This document shows positions 35,266-44,748 of a stretch of DNA of 64,000 nucleotides, one piece after another. The position numbers and the translations under genes were made by a program. Origin of the DNA: Phytobacter diazotrophicus (GTDB lineage Bacteria > Pseudomonadota > Gammaproteobacteria > Enterobacterales > Enterobacteriaceae); the NCBI GenBank assembly GCA_004346725.1, contig SMDE01000002.1, forward strand, positions 124,001 to 188,000, in the 5' to 3' direction. A model generated the notes under the pieces. The model was not told the DNA's origin, searched no databases, and saw only the letters and a list, made by a program, of their open reading frames with translations. The number at the start of each line of letters is the position of its first letter. The first letter of the stretch is position 1.

Positions 35266-36681
35266 ATGGTTAACTTGGTGATTGTTTCTCATAGTGCCCA
35301 ACTGGGCCAGGGTGTCGGGGAACTGGCCCGGCAGATGTTAACGGGAGATGGCTGCAAGTTAGCCATCGCCGCTGGGATTGACGATCCTGATAATCCGATC
35401 GGCACCGATCCGATTAAAGTCATGGAGGCCATTGAGTCGGTGGCCGACACCGATCATGTGCTGGTGATGATGGATATCGGTAGCGCCCTGCTAAGCGCGG
35501 AAACCGCCCTGGAACTGCTTGACCCGGACATTGCCGCAAAAGTGCGTCTGTGCGCCGCGCCACTGGTGGAAGGCACCCTGGCCGCCACGGTTAGTGCCGC
35601 CACGGGCTCTGACATTGACAAGGTGATTGCCGATGCGCAAAACGCTCTTGAGGCAAAGCGCGTTCAGCTTGGTCTCGACGCCCGGCAGGAAGCGCTCCCA
35701 CAACCACAAACAGACGATGAGACACAGGAAGAGGCGCTCACCGTCGCAGTGACCGTGAACAACCCTAACGGCCTGCACGTTCGCCCGGCATCTCGCCTGG
35801 TGGCTGCGCTGGCCGGTTTTGACGCCCGGCTGTTGCTGGAAAAAGAGGGAAAATGCGTCAGGCCGGACAGCATCAATCAAATCGCCCTCCTGCAGGTACG
35901 CTGCCACGACACCCTGCGCCTGATTGCCCGTGGCCCGCAGGCAGCGCTGGCGCTGACGGCCTTTGAACGGCTGGCACAGGAAAACTTCGGGGAAACGCTC
36001 ACGGCGCAGCAACCTGCGGTAACGCCAGATATTCCAGTCCAGATTAAAGGCCAGGCGTTGCGCTATACCCCTGTCGAACTGCCGCTGGCCCAGGCCACCG
36101 TGCGAACACCGGAAGAGGAAATGGCTCGTCTGCGCTGTGCCGTTAAGGACACGCTGGACGATCTGAGCGACCTGATTCGCCTGGCGGAAGAGAAGTTTTC
36201 ACCCGAGATCGCCGCCATTTTTGCCGGTCACCAGACCCTGCTTGACGATCAGGAACTGATGGATAGCGCCTGGGAGATGCTGCGCCAGCGAAAATGCACG
36301 GCGGAATGGGCGTGGCACAAGATGCTGATGGAACTGAGCAGCCAGTATCGCCATCTGGATGATCCCTATTTGCAGGCACGCTATATCGATATTGAAGATT
36401 TACTGCATCGCACACATCTTCATCTGGCACAGGCGCTGGAAAACATCCCGACGCCGCTGCGCCCGAGTATTCTTATCGCAAGCGATCTCTACCCGTCCGT
36501 CATGCTGCAACTGGAGAAGAAAAACATCGCCGGGATTGCCCTGCTGCAGGGTAGCCCGCACTCTCATAGCGCGATTATCGCCAGGGAAGCCGGGATCCCC
36601 GTGCTGTATCAGCAAGTCAGCGCACTGGCTAAAGTGCGCAGCGGTGACGTCCTTACCCTCGACACTGCCCGGCCCCAATAA
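35266..36681 (+). CDS. dhaM: PTS-dependent dihydroxyacetone kinase phosphotransferase DhaM
   Basis: 471 residues, same as the E. coli protein. Three phosphotransfer domains in order: IIA-mannose type (LVIVSHSAQLGQGVGELARQ, His9), HPr-like (NNPNGLHVRPASRLVAAL with its His), and an N-terminal EI-like domain with the phospho-His in LLQGSPHSHSAIIAREAGIP. Carries phosphate from PEP through EI and HPr to DhaL-ADP. Its full length shows a true PTS-linked system. A strong terminator follows 5 bases after the stop. Confidence 0.96.
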   Translation: MVNLVIVSHSAQLGQGVGELARQMLTGDGCKLAIAAGIDDPDNPIGTDPIKVMEAIESVADTDHVLVMMDIGSALLSAETALELLDPDIAAKVRLCAAPLVEGTLAATVSAATGSDIDKVIADAQNALEAKRVQLGLDARQEALPQPQTDDETQEEALTVAVTVNNPNGLHVRPASRLVAALAGFDARLLLEKEGKCVRPDSINQIALLQVRCHDTLRLIARGPQAALALTAFERLAQENFGETLTAQQPAVTPDIPVQIKGQALRYTPVELPLAQATVRTPEEEMARLRCAVKDTLDDLSDLIRLAEEKFSPEIAAIFAGHQTLLDDQELMDSAWEMLRQRKCTAEWAWHKMLMELSSQYRHLDDPYLQARYIDIEDLLHRTHLHLAQALENIPTPLRPSILIASDLYPSVMLQLEKKNIAGIALLQGSPHSHSAIIAREAGIPVLYQQVSALAKVRSGDVLTLDTARPQ

Positions 36682-36686
36682 ACTGA

Positions 36687-36718
36687 CGACACTCCCCAGA
36701 CGGGAGTGTCGTTTTTTA
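36687..36718 (+). terminator. terminator of dhaKLM
   Basis: CGACACTCCC, 5-base loop, GGGAGTGTCG, then six T. Confidence 0.93.
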
Positions 36719-36788
36719 ATGCCTGTCTGACAGGTGTGTTCACTGTGTCACATTATTCACGCAATACGTCCAGGCTGTGGATGTCCTG

Positions 36789-37169
36789 CTAGCTGGCGGG
36801 ATTGGCCTTATCAAAGGCCGCCTGGGCCGCCAGCATGGCGTCCATATTGTCTTCTACCCACAGTGTCAGAAACGACATGGTGTGCGTCAGCGTTTTGCCT
36901 AACGGCGACAAACTGTATTCCACCGTGACAGGCACCGTGGGGAAAATTTTCCGCGAGACAAGCCCGTCACGCTCCAGCTTTCGCAGCGTCTGCGTCAACA
37001 TTTTCTGCGTAATCCCGCGAATATGTCGTCGCAAACTGTTAAAACGCTGCGGCTCTTTTTCCAGACAGCCCAGAACCAGCAGCGCCCATTTATCGGCCAG
37101 CCTTGAGAGCACATCACGCGTCGGGCAGCGATCGTCGTAAACATCGTAAGGTAATTGCAGTTTATTCAT
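36789..37169 (-). CDS. HxlR-family transcriptional regulator
   Basis: 126 residues. CPTRDVLSRLADKWALLVLG, RFNSLRRHIRGITQKMLTQT and LERDGLVSRKIFPTVPVTVE are the HxlR winged-helix signature; the Cys near residue 14 (DDRCP) is the conserved redox/electrophile-sensing position. Divergent from the DoxX and flavodoxin-like genes, with a GTATC-N5-GATAC dyad between. Confidence 0.9.
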   Translation of the reverse strand: MNKLQLPYDVYDDRCPTRDVLSRLADKWALLVLGCLEKEPQRFNSLRRHIRGITQKMLTQTLRKLERDGLVSRKIFPTVPVTVEYSLSPLGKTLTHTMSFLTLWVEDNMDAMLAAQAAFDKANPAS

Positions 37170-37266
37170 AACGATAGTTTCTCTTACAAGGTTTCCTCAG
37201 GGAAACTTAGTGGCCTTCAGGTGCCTTCTTTCATGACCACAAGATAATGTGTATAAATCGCTTCAG

Positions 37267-37281
37267 GTATCTATTGGATAC
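37267..37281. promoter_or_regulatory. candidate HxlR operator GTATC-N5-GATAC
   Basis: Perfect 5-base dyad 98 bases before hxlR and 138 before doxX. GTATC/GATAC half sites are characteristic of HxlR/YodB-type operators. Confidence 0.5.
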
Positions 37282-37418
37282 TAAGGCACTCTGAATGACA
37301 AAGTATTTATACATACCTTGCTCACCCACTGTGTCGATAAAATAAACCTGCGAATATTTGACCACCTTTCGCGCAATAACGCGGCAATCCGTGGTGCAAC
37401 AAAATAAGAGATGACATC

Positions 37419-37847
37419 GTGTTGAATAAATTTGATGAAGCGTTTACCCGGTACACCAGGCATCCTGATTTTGGCCGATTACTGCTTCGGTTAACGTTCG
37501 GCATTTTAATGCTTTTTCATGGCGTTGCCAAAGTGAACCACGGCGTAGACTGGATTTCCGCGATGCTTGAAGCAAAGGGGTTACCCGGATTTATCGCCCA
37601 GGGTGTTTATATCGGCGAAATTGTTGCGCCCGTGCTGATCATTATTGGCTGGTTAACCCGCCCTGCCGCTTTTATTTATGCCTTTAACATTGTGGTGGCA
37701 ACATTGCTGGTGGGTACAGATAAATTCTTTACCCTGACCAAGGTCGGGGCATGGGGACTTGAAAGTGAAGCACTCTATTTCCTCGGCGGCCTGTGCATTA
37801 TGTTTCTTGGCGCCGGGAAATACAGTCTGTCTGGTAATAAAGAATAA
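37419..37847 (+). CDS. DoxX-family membrane protein
   Basis: 142 residues beginning at GTG 37419. Four membrane segments, with the DoxX pattern LLRLTFGILMLFHGVAKVNH then GLPGFIAQGVYIGEIVAPVL and TRPAAFIYAFNIVVATLL. DoxX proteins take part in envelope redox protection and quinone homeostasis. First gene of a two-gene unit with a flavodoxin-like oxidoreductase (24-base gap), under the divergent HxlR regulator. Confidence 0.87.
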   Translation: MLNKFDEAFTRYTRHPDFGRLLLRLTFGILMLFHGVAKVNHGVDWISAMLEAKGLPGFIAQGVYIGEIVAPVLIIIGWLTRPAAFIYAFNIVVATLLVGTDKFFTLTKVGAWGLESEALYFLGGLCIMFLGAGKYSLSGNKE

Positions 37848-37871
37848 TCATTCACCATTGAGGGACTACCT

Positions 37872-38420
37872 ATGAGTATCGTTGTTGTCTATTTTTCTGG
37901 CTACGGCCACACCTCCCTGGTTGCGGAAAATGTTGCTGCCGGCGCCAGTGCTGAGCTGATTGCTATTAATGAAAATGGCGAAATCACAGAAAGCGACTGG
38001 CAAAAGTTAAACGACGCGAAGGCGATTATTTTTGGCGCGCCGACGTACATGGGCGGCGTACCGTGGCAATTTAAAAAGTTCGCTGATGCCACCTCTAAAG
38101 CGTGGTTTACCCGTAGCTGGCAGGATAAAATTTTTGCGGGTTTCAGCAACAGCGCCAGCCTGAATGGTGACAAACAGGTGACGTTGCAGTACCTGCAAAC
38201 CCTGGCGTCTCAGCACGGCGGTGTGTGGGTGAGCCTTGGCTTGCCGCCGGCGAATACGCTGGCCGCGTCGCGTGAAGATCTGAACAACCTGGGCGGTTCC
38301 GTGGGCCTGCTGGTGCAGTCTCCGTCCGATGCGGGCGCGGATAAAATCCCGTCTGGCGACCTTGCCACAGCGACTAAATTTGGCGAACGTGTTGCGGCGA
38401 TTACCGCGCGCTTTAACTGA
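37872..38420 (+). CDS. flavodoxin-like NAD(P)H-dependent FMN oxidoreductase
   Basis: 182 residues. Flavodoxin fold: phosphate loop VVVYFSGYGHTSLVAENVAA at the N-terminus, then AIIFGAPTYMGGVPWQFKKF (FMN ring contacts) and FAGFSNSASLNGDKQVTLQ. Similar to WrbA/MdaB-type quinone reductases. With DoxX and HxlR this forms a quinone or electrophile detoxification unit (inference from family). Confidence 0.87.
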   Translation: MSIVVVYFSGYGHTSLVAENVAAGASAELIAINENGEITESDWQKLNDAKAIIFGAPTYMGGVPWQFKKFADATSKAWFTRSWQDKIFAGFSNSASLNGDKQVTLQYLQTLASQHGGVWVSLGLPPANTLAASREDLNNLGGSVGLLVQSPSDAGADKIPSGDLATATKFGERVAAITARFN

Positions 38421-38434
38421 TTTGGCGCACGCAT

Positions 38435-38461
38435 AAAAAAGGGCAGCCTGCTGCCCTTTTT
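38435..38461. terminator. bidirectional terminator
   Basis: Six A, GGGCAG, a 3-base loop and CTGCCC, then five T, between the ends of the flavodoxin-like gene and the SDR gene. Works in both directions. Confidence 0.85.
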
Positions 38462-38477
38462 CCATATCAAAACAGGC

Positions 38478-39257
38478 TTAACGGTAAACAATACCGCCAT
38501 CAATCAGAATCGACTGGCCGGTGACATAGTCAGAATCCGGGCCTGCGAGGTAAGAGACCAGGCTTGCCACATCATCCGGGGTTTCCGCGCGTCCCAGCGC
38601 AATCCCTTCGACATATTTCTTATACGTCTCACCCACCGGTGCGCCTGTGATCGCCGCGAAACGCTGGTCGATTTCGGTCCACATCCCGGTGCCCACAATC
38701 CCCGGACAGTAAGCATTCACCGTAATACCACGGCTGGCATACTCTTTTGCCGCCGCCTGCGTCAGCGCACGGACGGCGAATTTGGTCGCCGAGTAAATGC
38801 CTAACATCGCAAAACCGTCGTGGCCGGCAATAGAACAGGCGTTAATAATTTTGCCTTTCTGCTTACGCTCTTCGAATTTTTTCGCCGCGGCCTGAATCCC
38901 CCACAGGGTACCCTGCACGTTAATCCGCATAATGCGATCCACCTCTTCCGGGGTGACATCGGAGAGCGGTTGTACCTGCGCGATACCGGCGTTGTTAACG
39001 ATGATGTCAAAACCACCCAGTTCGCGTTCCGTCTGGGCGATAGCCGCATAGACCTGTTCACGATCGGAGATATCGGCCACGAACGTCGCGGCTTTGCGCC
39101 CTAAGGCTCTGACCTCAGCGGCGACGGCTTCCAGCGCTTCTGCCTTCATATCCACCAGCATGATTGCTGCGCCGTCTTTAGCCAGACGCAACGCAATGCC
39201 TCGCCCAATCCCTTGACCGGCACCGGTTACCAGCGCGACTTTATTTTCGATAGCCAT
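38478..39257 (-). CDS. short-chain dehydrogenase, acetoin/diacetyl reductase type
   Basis: 259 residues. NAD site [26 protein letters not shown], catalytic Ser in [27 protein letters not shown] (Tyr/Lys) and the C-terminal [35 protein letters not shown] and the Gln-rich [11 protein letters not shown] block resemble BudC meso-butanediol dehydrogenase. It faces a large MalT/AcoK-like regulator, which supports a role in acetoin/butanediol metabolism. Substrate not proven. Confidence 0.85.
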   Translation of the reverse strand: MAIENKVALVTGAGQGIGRGIALRLAKDGAAIMLVDMKAEALEAVAAEVRALGRKAATFVADISDREQVYAAIAQTERELGGFDIIVNNAGIAQVQPLSDVTPEEVDRIMRINVQGTLWGIQAAAKKFEERKQKGKIINACSIAGHDGFAMLGIYSATKFAVRALTQAAAKEYASRGITVNAYCPGIVGTGMWTEIDQRFAAITGAPVGETYKKYVEGIALGRAETPDDVASLVSYLAGPDSDYVTGQSILIDGGIVYR

Positions 39258-39342
39258 ACTTTCTTCACCTCATCCTGACAAAAAACACTGCCTTAGCCAC
39301 GGCAGCAGACTGGGCTTACACTACCGCCCGCCCGAGGCGTGG

Positions 39343-39367
39343 CCTACCCCCTCTGATGGGGGGGTGA
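39343..39367. promoter_or_regulatory. inverted MalT-box-like motifs
   Basis: Minus strand GGGGGTAGG (about 39343-39351) and plus strand GGGGGGTGAG (about 39358-39367) face each other around TCTGAT. Both resemble MalT boxes (GGGGAT/GGAGG type). They lie between the SDR gene and the MalT-like regulator and are candidate sites for it. Confidence 0.35.
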
Positions 39368-39464
39368 GCACGCGAAGTGACGAGTCGCCCGGGTGCGACG
39401 CTGGTTCCGCCCTGCCTCCTTGAGTACACTCGGGGGAAAGAGAACAGAACGAGGTTGCGGTTGT

Positions 39465-42218
39465 ATGGCATTTTTGTCCCCCACAGGTCACCTGCCCACA
39501 GAGAACGTTGACGAAGAACCTTTCCGATTTACACGCAACCTCCCGCTGATCCTCACAAAACTCACGCCGCCGCGTACCCCTGGCGTCGTGCTGCAACGCG
39601 ACCGTCTTCTAACGCGGCTGGACAACGCCGCCTCCGGTAGCCTGACGCTGGTCTGCGCGGCTGCCGGGTTTGGCAAAACCACGCTGCTTTCCCAGTGGTA
39701 CCAACACCGTCAGGCACAGGGCGATGCGCTGGCCTGGCTCAGTCTGGAAGAAGAAGACAGCACGCCATTACTCTTTATGCGCTACCTACTGGCAGCGCTG
39801 AGCCCGCTCTATCCGGGCTGGAGCGATACCTTCCAGCGATACCCGGAAGGGGCGCATCCTGGCGATTTTTCACTGTTTCTGGCAGAACTGGTCAATCAGC
39901 TTCATCACTGTTCACCCCCGCTTTATCTGATTCTCGATGATTACCAGAGCATCCGAAGCCGCGAAATCCATGATGGGCTGACCTGGCTGCTCCACCATGC
40001 CCCGGCGTCGTTACATCTGGTTATCGGCAGTCGCAACCGCCTGCCTCTGGTGCTCAGCCGCCTGCGGCTTTGGGAGCAGTACACGGAAATCGAAGACAGT
40101 GAATTGCGCTTTAACGATGCCGAAGCCCAGGCCTACTTCGCCCGGTCGGTAACGCCACCGGTTAATACGCGCGATATCCCGCAACTGATGACACTGACAG
40201 AAGGCTGGGTCGCAGGGATGAAAATTGCCGCCCTCTCTCCGCGCAGGCATGACGCAATGCCCGGCATTGGGGGAGTACTCAGTGGCGGTTCTCGCTCAAT
40301 CAGTCGCTACCTTGAAGAGGTCATTTTCGCACCGCTGCCTGCCAGCGTGCTCCACTTCCTGATGCTGACCTCGCTGCTGAATCGTCTGCATCCTGCGTTG
40401 TGTGATGCGGTGACGGGGTTAAATAACGGCAAAGAGATGCTCGCCTGGATTGAGCAACACAATCTGTTTCTTAGCGCCCTGGATGAGGCGGGATTCTGGT
40501 TTCGCTACCACCCGCTGATGCGCGATGCCCTCTCCCATCGCCTGCAACAGGATGCCACCATCGACATCCGCCAGCTTCACGAGCGCGCGGGTAACTGGTT
40601 CGCCGCCCAGCAGCTCTGGGCAGAAGCGATACGCCATGCGCTGGCGGCCGGGAAGTCGCTCGCCCGACACGCAGAAGCCGGGGCGCAATCACTGGCGGAA
40701 GAAGGCGATATCGACACCATGGTGCGCTGGATCCACCATCTGCCCGCCACGCCCGATCCTTCGCGCATTGAACTACAGCTCAATCTGGCCTGGGCGCTGG
40801 CGCACCATTGCCGCTTTAGCGACGCCCGCCAGTTGCTTGATGCCATTGAGGCGATGGTGACGACACGCGCAGAGCATCTTCCACGGTCAACGTGGGTAAA
40901 GCAGCGCGTGGTGCGCGCCATTTGTGAGGCCTTCGCCGATAATATTTCCGGCAGTCTGCCGCTGGTTGAACCGTTGCTGAATGAGGTGCCCTGCGGGGAT
41001 ATCTGGGTGGATGGACTGGTCTGCAACATCCTCAGTTATTGCCATCTCGCCCTTGCCCACCCGCAGCGAGCGCTGGAGGTGCAGCAGCACGTTTCCGGCA
41101 ACCAGGCCACCAACCGCAACCTGTTTGTTGAGGTCTACCGGGTCTTTGTGCTGGCACTCGGTCAGTTGCGTCAGGGGGACCTGCAAGAAGCCGAACGCCA
41201 GGCCATCCAGGCGTTGCACCATGCGGAGCACCATACCGGACAAAATTCCAGTAGTGGCGCCACGCTGGCCCCGCTGCTGGCCGAAATCGCCTGGGAGCGC
41301 GGCGACAGCGAACGGGTCAACAGTTTGCTGAACCTGCGTCTGGGCATGATTGATGATTTTTGCCCGTCAGATGGTCTTAGCCTGTGCTACGTGGTGCTTG
41401 CGCGTCAGGCGCAGTTGAATGCGCAACCTGATGAGGCCATGACACTCTTACGCCATGCCGGGCAACTGTGTAGAGATCGCGGCTGGTGGCGTGCGCGCAT
41501 TGCGCTACTTGCCGAAGAAATCACCCTCCACCTGAATACCGGCAAGAAAGATAACGCCCGCAGGCAGTTCGCCTTACTCCAGCAACTGGCGAGCGAGCCA
41601 AGGGCGGTGGAAAATAGGGTTGTCGGCTGGCACAGGGGGATCTGCGAAAGCCGCCTGTTACTGGCCGAAGGCGATGCGCTGACGGCGGCAGCGACGCTGA
41701 CTCCCGTGATAAATGAGCAGGAGCGCTGTGGTGAATGGCTGGCGGCAACGCGCTTGCGCATCCAGCAGGCCGTGGCCTTCTGGCAAGCCGGTGAGGAAAA
41801 ACAGGCTATGGCGGCGTGCGTTCCGGCACTCCCGCGCGCCGTCGCGCAAAACATGCAGCGCACGCTGCTCGATGGCGGGTCGCCTTTACTGGCCCTGCTC
41901 AGCCGGTTGCGTGAACAGTCCCAGTTCGATACGGCATTAACCGCCGTCATCGCCAGCGCCGGGGCGATGCTGATGTCCGGGGGGATTACCCCCCTGGTGA
42001 CACACGAAGCCGCGACGCAGGGGCTACGGTTGACCGAACGCGAGCAGCAAATCTTACAGCTCATCGCCGAAGGACACTCCAATAAAGGCATCGCCCGCAC
42101 GCTTGGGATCTCGGTTGAGACCGTCAAATGGCACCTTAAGCAGTTGTATGAAAAGCTGGCGGTGAGCGGACGTATTCAGGCGGTGAACCGGGCGAGAAAA
42201 TTGGGTTTAATGGGTTAG
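39465..42218 (+). CDS. MalT/AcoK-like LuxR-type ATP-dependent regulator
   Basis: Taken from ATG 39465: 917 residues. STAND NTPase domain with Walker A LVCAAAGFGKTTLLSQWY and Walker B-like LYLILDDYQSIRS, winged-helix/TPR-rich middle (repeated AL-A-A-L segments over ~500 residues), and LuxR HTH at the end (LTEREQQILQLIAEGHSNKG, LGISVETVKWHLKQLYEKL). Members need ATP and an inducer to multimerise and activate (MalT, AcoK). Here it is divergent from an acetoin-reductase-type SDR. Confidence 0.87.
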   Translation: MAFLSPTGHLPTENVDEEPFRFTRNLPLILTKLTPPRTPGVVLQRDRLLTRLDNAASGSLTLVCAAAGFGKTTLLSQWYQHRQAQGDALAWLSLEEEDSTPLLFMRYLLAALSPLYPGWSDTFQRYPEGAHPGDFSLFLAELVNQLHHCSPPLYLILDDYQSIRSREIHDGLTWLLHHAPASLHLVIGSRNRLPLVLSRLRLWEQYTEIEDSELRFNDAEAQAYFARSVTPPVNTRDIPQLMTLTEGWVAGMKIAALSPRRHDAMPGIGGVLSGGSRSISRYLEEVIFAPLPASVLHFLMLTSLLNRLHPALCDAVTGLNNGKEMLAWIEQHNLFLSALDEAGFWFRYHPLMRDALSHRLQQDATIDIRQLHERAGNWFAAQQLWAEAIRHALAAGKSLARHAEAGAQSLAEEGDIDTMVRWIHHLPATPDPSRIELQLNLAWALAHHCRFSDARQLLDAIEAMVTTRAEHLPRSTWVKQRVVRAICEAFADNISGSLPLVEPLLNEVPCGDIWVDGLVCNILSYCHLALAHPQRALEVQQHVSGNQATNRNLFVEVYRVFVLALGQLRQGDLQEAERQAIQALHHAEHHTGQNSSSGATLAPLLAEIAWERGDSERVNSLLNLRLGMIDDFCPSDGLSLCYVVLARQAQLNAQPDEAMTLLRHAGQLCRDRGWWRARIALLAEEITLHLNTGKKDNARRQFALLQQLASEPRAVENRVVGWHRGICESRLLLAEGDALTAAATLTPVINEQERCGEWLAATRLRIQQAVAFWQAGEEKQAMAACVPALPRAVAQNMQRTLLDGGSPLLALLSRLREQSQFDTALTAVIASAGAMLMSGGITPLVTHEAATQGLRLTEREQQILQLIAEGHSNKGIARTLGISVETVKWHLKQLYEKLAVSGRIQAVNRARKLGLMG

Positions 42219-42268
42219 CGAGTTTTCGCCTGCCCTGTGTGACAGGCGAAGAACAGGTTAATCACCGA

Positions 42269-43621
42269 TTACGCCGACCGACGAGCGCAAAATGCCACAC
42301 ACATTCCCACCAGCGCAGCCCCACTCAGCCACTGGAACACCAGACGCCACGCCTCCAGTGACGGATGCGCCCCCAACAGCACAGTGATAATTGCCAGCAT
42401 CATCGCCCCGGCGGTGTACTGAGTGGTGACCATCAGCGCACTGGCCCGCCCCTGTAGCGCCACAGGCGTGGCCGTCAGCCCGATGGCAAACATCGCCGGA
42501 TAAATCAACCCGTGTCCCAGGCCACTCAGCGCAATACCGAGCATAAAGACAAGCGAAAACGGCACAGTGAGCGTCGTCGACAGCAGCCACAGCCCCAGCC
42601 CCGCAGCGGCAAACCCAACGGTTAACACCCCCGCGCTGGAAAAGCGTACGCTCAGGCGGGTATAGAGACCATTGCCAGCCACAATCAACACTGCCAGCGG
42701 GGTAAACAACAGCCCGGTCACCACCGCCCCGATCGCCAGTGTCTGCTGCCAGAACAGCGTCATGGCATAGAACTGGCTCCCGACGCTTGCCATATAGCAG
42801 GCGCTACTGAGCCAGCCGCTTTGCAGCCCCGGTAACGTGCGAAGCCGTTCCGACAACAGCGGCCTGGCGGCAAAGCGTTCATGTACGATAAACAGCACCA
42901 GCATGCCCAGCGCCAGACGGTTTGCCAGAAAATCAGGCTGCCCGGTTTCGGCGTAGCGCATCAGCGCCCAGACGACCGCCCCGGCGGTGGCACAGCCTGC
43001 CAGCGCCCCAAACCCTCCAGGCTGTTTCTCTCCTTCGGTTCTCAACAGCGGAAAGTCCCGGCTAACCCGCCAGAGCGCCAGCAGCCCTGGTGGCAGATTG
43101 ATAAAGAAGATAGCCCGCCAGTTTAACTCGGCCAGCAGCCCACCCAGCATTACGCCTGCCACCAGCCCGAGCGCGCCAATCGCACTCCAGATAGCTAACG
43201 CCCGACGATGGGCTTCGCCCTGAAAACGCTGCGCCATCAGCGCCAGTACCGCCGGTTGCAGGAGTGCTGCCGCAACGCCCTGACCCGCACGAGCGGTTAA
43301 CAGCAGCGCGGCGCTCTGCGCCAGCCCACCGATGACGGACGCGAATAAAAACAGCCCCATCCCGATGGTAAATATCCGCCGGGCCCCCAGACGATCGCAG
43401 AGGCTTCCCCCCAGCAGCAGCAGCCCGGCAAAAATGAGCCCATAGAGGGAAACAACCCATTGCATTTCACCAGCCGTGAGCGCCAAATCCTGCGCCAGCA
43501 TGGGCAGCGCCACGTAAACAATGGCGTAATCCAGCGCAATCAGCGCCTGGGCAATGCCCGGTACCAGCAGAGGAAGAGAACGCGATGTTTGTGGCGTTGT
43601 CGTCAGATTAATGTGCGTCAT
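42269..43621 (-). CDS. MFS multidrug transporter, DHA2-like
   Basis: 450 residues and about 14 membrane segments. Motif D1 LIALDYAIVYVALPMLAQDL, motif A LLGGSLCDRLGARRIFTIGM and motif C ALGLVAGVMLGGLLAEL place it in the proton-driven drug exporters of the EmrB/SmvA kind. Inner membrane. Divergent from a GcvA-like LysR regulator at 43750, which probably controls it. Convergent with the MalT-like regulator gene. Confidence 0.88.
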   Translation of the reverse strand: MTHINLTTTPQTSRSLPLLVPGIAQALIALDYAIVYVALPMLAQDLALTAGEMQWVVSLYGLIFAGLLLLGGSLCDRLGARRIFTIGMGLFLFASVIGGLAQSAALLLTARAGQGVAAALLQPAVLALMAQRFQGEAHRRALAIWSAIGALGLVAGVMLGGLLAELNWRAIFFINLPPGLLALWRVSRDFPLLRTEGEKQPGGFGALAGCATAGAVVWALMRYAETGQPDFLANRLALGMLVLFIVHERFAARPLLSERLRTLPGLQSGWLSSACYMASVGSQFYAMTLFWQQTLAIGAVVTGLLFTPLAVLIVAGNGLYTRLSVRFSSAGVLTVGFAAAGLGLWLLSTTLTVPFSLVFMLGIALSGLGHGLIYPAMFAIGLTATPVALQGRASALMVTTQYTAGAMMLAIITVLLGAHPSLEAWRLVFQWLSGAALVGMCVAFCARRSA

Positions 43622-43749
43622 CAGGCTTCCTGTTCGTTGAATAATGATGAATAATCCTCATGGATTACTTGCTCTTCATACAGGCTACGCCTTATTGATT
43701 GACGCAATCAAAGTCATAGTTTTCAGCAAAAGATGAGTTAAATTCATCC

Positions 43750-44646
43750 ATGAAATTACGTCGTCTGCCACCGCTTGGCGCGATCCGCGCTTTTGATGCT
43801 GTTGCCCGCCACGCCAGTTTTAAACTGGCCGCCGAGGAAATTGGCGTCACCTCCACGGCTATCAGTCACCAGATTCGTCAACTGCAAGAGACCCTCGGCC
43901 AGCGATTGTTTACCCGTTCCGCCCGCGCGGTAACGCTCACCGCCAGCGGCGAGATCCTTTTTCGCGCCTCGGAGAATATGTTCACCACCCTGCGCGAGGC
44001 CGTCACGCTTATCGAGGCCGGTGCCCCGCCCGATGCGCTGACGCTCAGCACCACCTCGAATTTCCTGACCAACTGGCTGGTGCCGCGCCTGCCGCTTTTG
44101 CACCGCCAGCTCCCGGACCTGGAACTGCGCTTTCACAGCAGCACCAGCCTGGTGGATGTGCGCGGCGCGATGGCCGACTGCGCCATTCGCTACAGCATGC
44201 AGGCGGACGCGTCGCTGGAAAGCACGCTACTCTGGCGGGATCGTTTTGTGCTGGTCGCCAGCCCGGCTATAAAGCTGCAAAGCCCGCAGGATCTGGCCGG
44301 ACTCACGCTTTTTCACATCGAAAACCGCCATGTGCCAACGCCGGAACCGGACTGGCACCACTGGAAAGAGACTTTTGGCCCGGCGGATTTAGCCGTGCAG
44401 ACGGGGATCCGTTTTGATGATGAGACACACGCGATTCAGGCGGCGATTGCCGGACAGGGCGTGTTACTGGCAAGCGAACTGCTAATCCAGTATCCGCTGG
44501 CACAAGGGCTACTGCATATTGCCCTGCCGGGGGCGCTTCCCGGCGGCAATTACTATTTTGTCACCAGCGCGGATAAAGCCAGCCGCCGCGATGTGCAACA
44601 GTTCAAACAGTGGCTTATCAAGGCATTTGATGACGTGACGTTGTAA
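43750..44646 (+). CDS. LysR-family regulator, GcvA-like
   Basis: 298 residues. RRLPPLGAIRAFDAVARHAS, FKLAAEEIGVTSTAISHQIR and QLQETLGQRLFTRSARAVTL form the GcvA-type HTH; effector domain follows (LTLSTTSNFLTNWLVPRLPL). Divergent from the MFS exporter. Confidence 0.9.
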   Translation: MKLRRLPPLGAIRAFDAVARHASFKLAAEEIGVTSTAISHQIRQLQETLGQRLFTRSARAVTLTASGEILFRASENMFTTLREAVTLIEAGAPPDALTLSTTSNFLTNWLVPRLPLLHRQLPDLELRFHSSTSLVDVRGAMADCAIRYSMQADASLESTLLWRDRFVLVASPAIKLQSPQDLAGLTLFHIENRHVPTPEPDWHHWKETFGPADLAVQTGIRFDDETHAIQAAIAGQGVLLASELLIQYPLAQGLLHIALPGALPGGNYYFVTSADKASRRDVQQFKQWLIKAFDDVTL

Positions 44647-44748
44647 CAAAAAGGCAAGAAACACGCGCTGTGACCAGGTGAAAACGTAAGCGGTCCCCCC
44701 TGGGTTTTGCTATGGTATTTTTTTGCTGATGAGAAGCGGGTAGAACGA

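Noticed and set aside
42225..42250. Terminator between the MalT-like regulator and the MFS gene
   Set aside because: TTCGCCTG/CAGGCGAA can pair, but there is no T-run on either strand, so I do not list it as a terminator.
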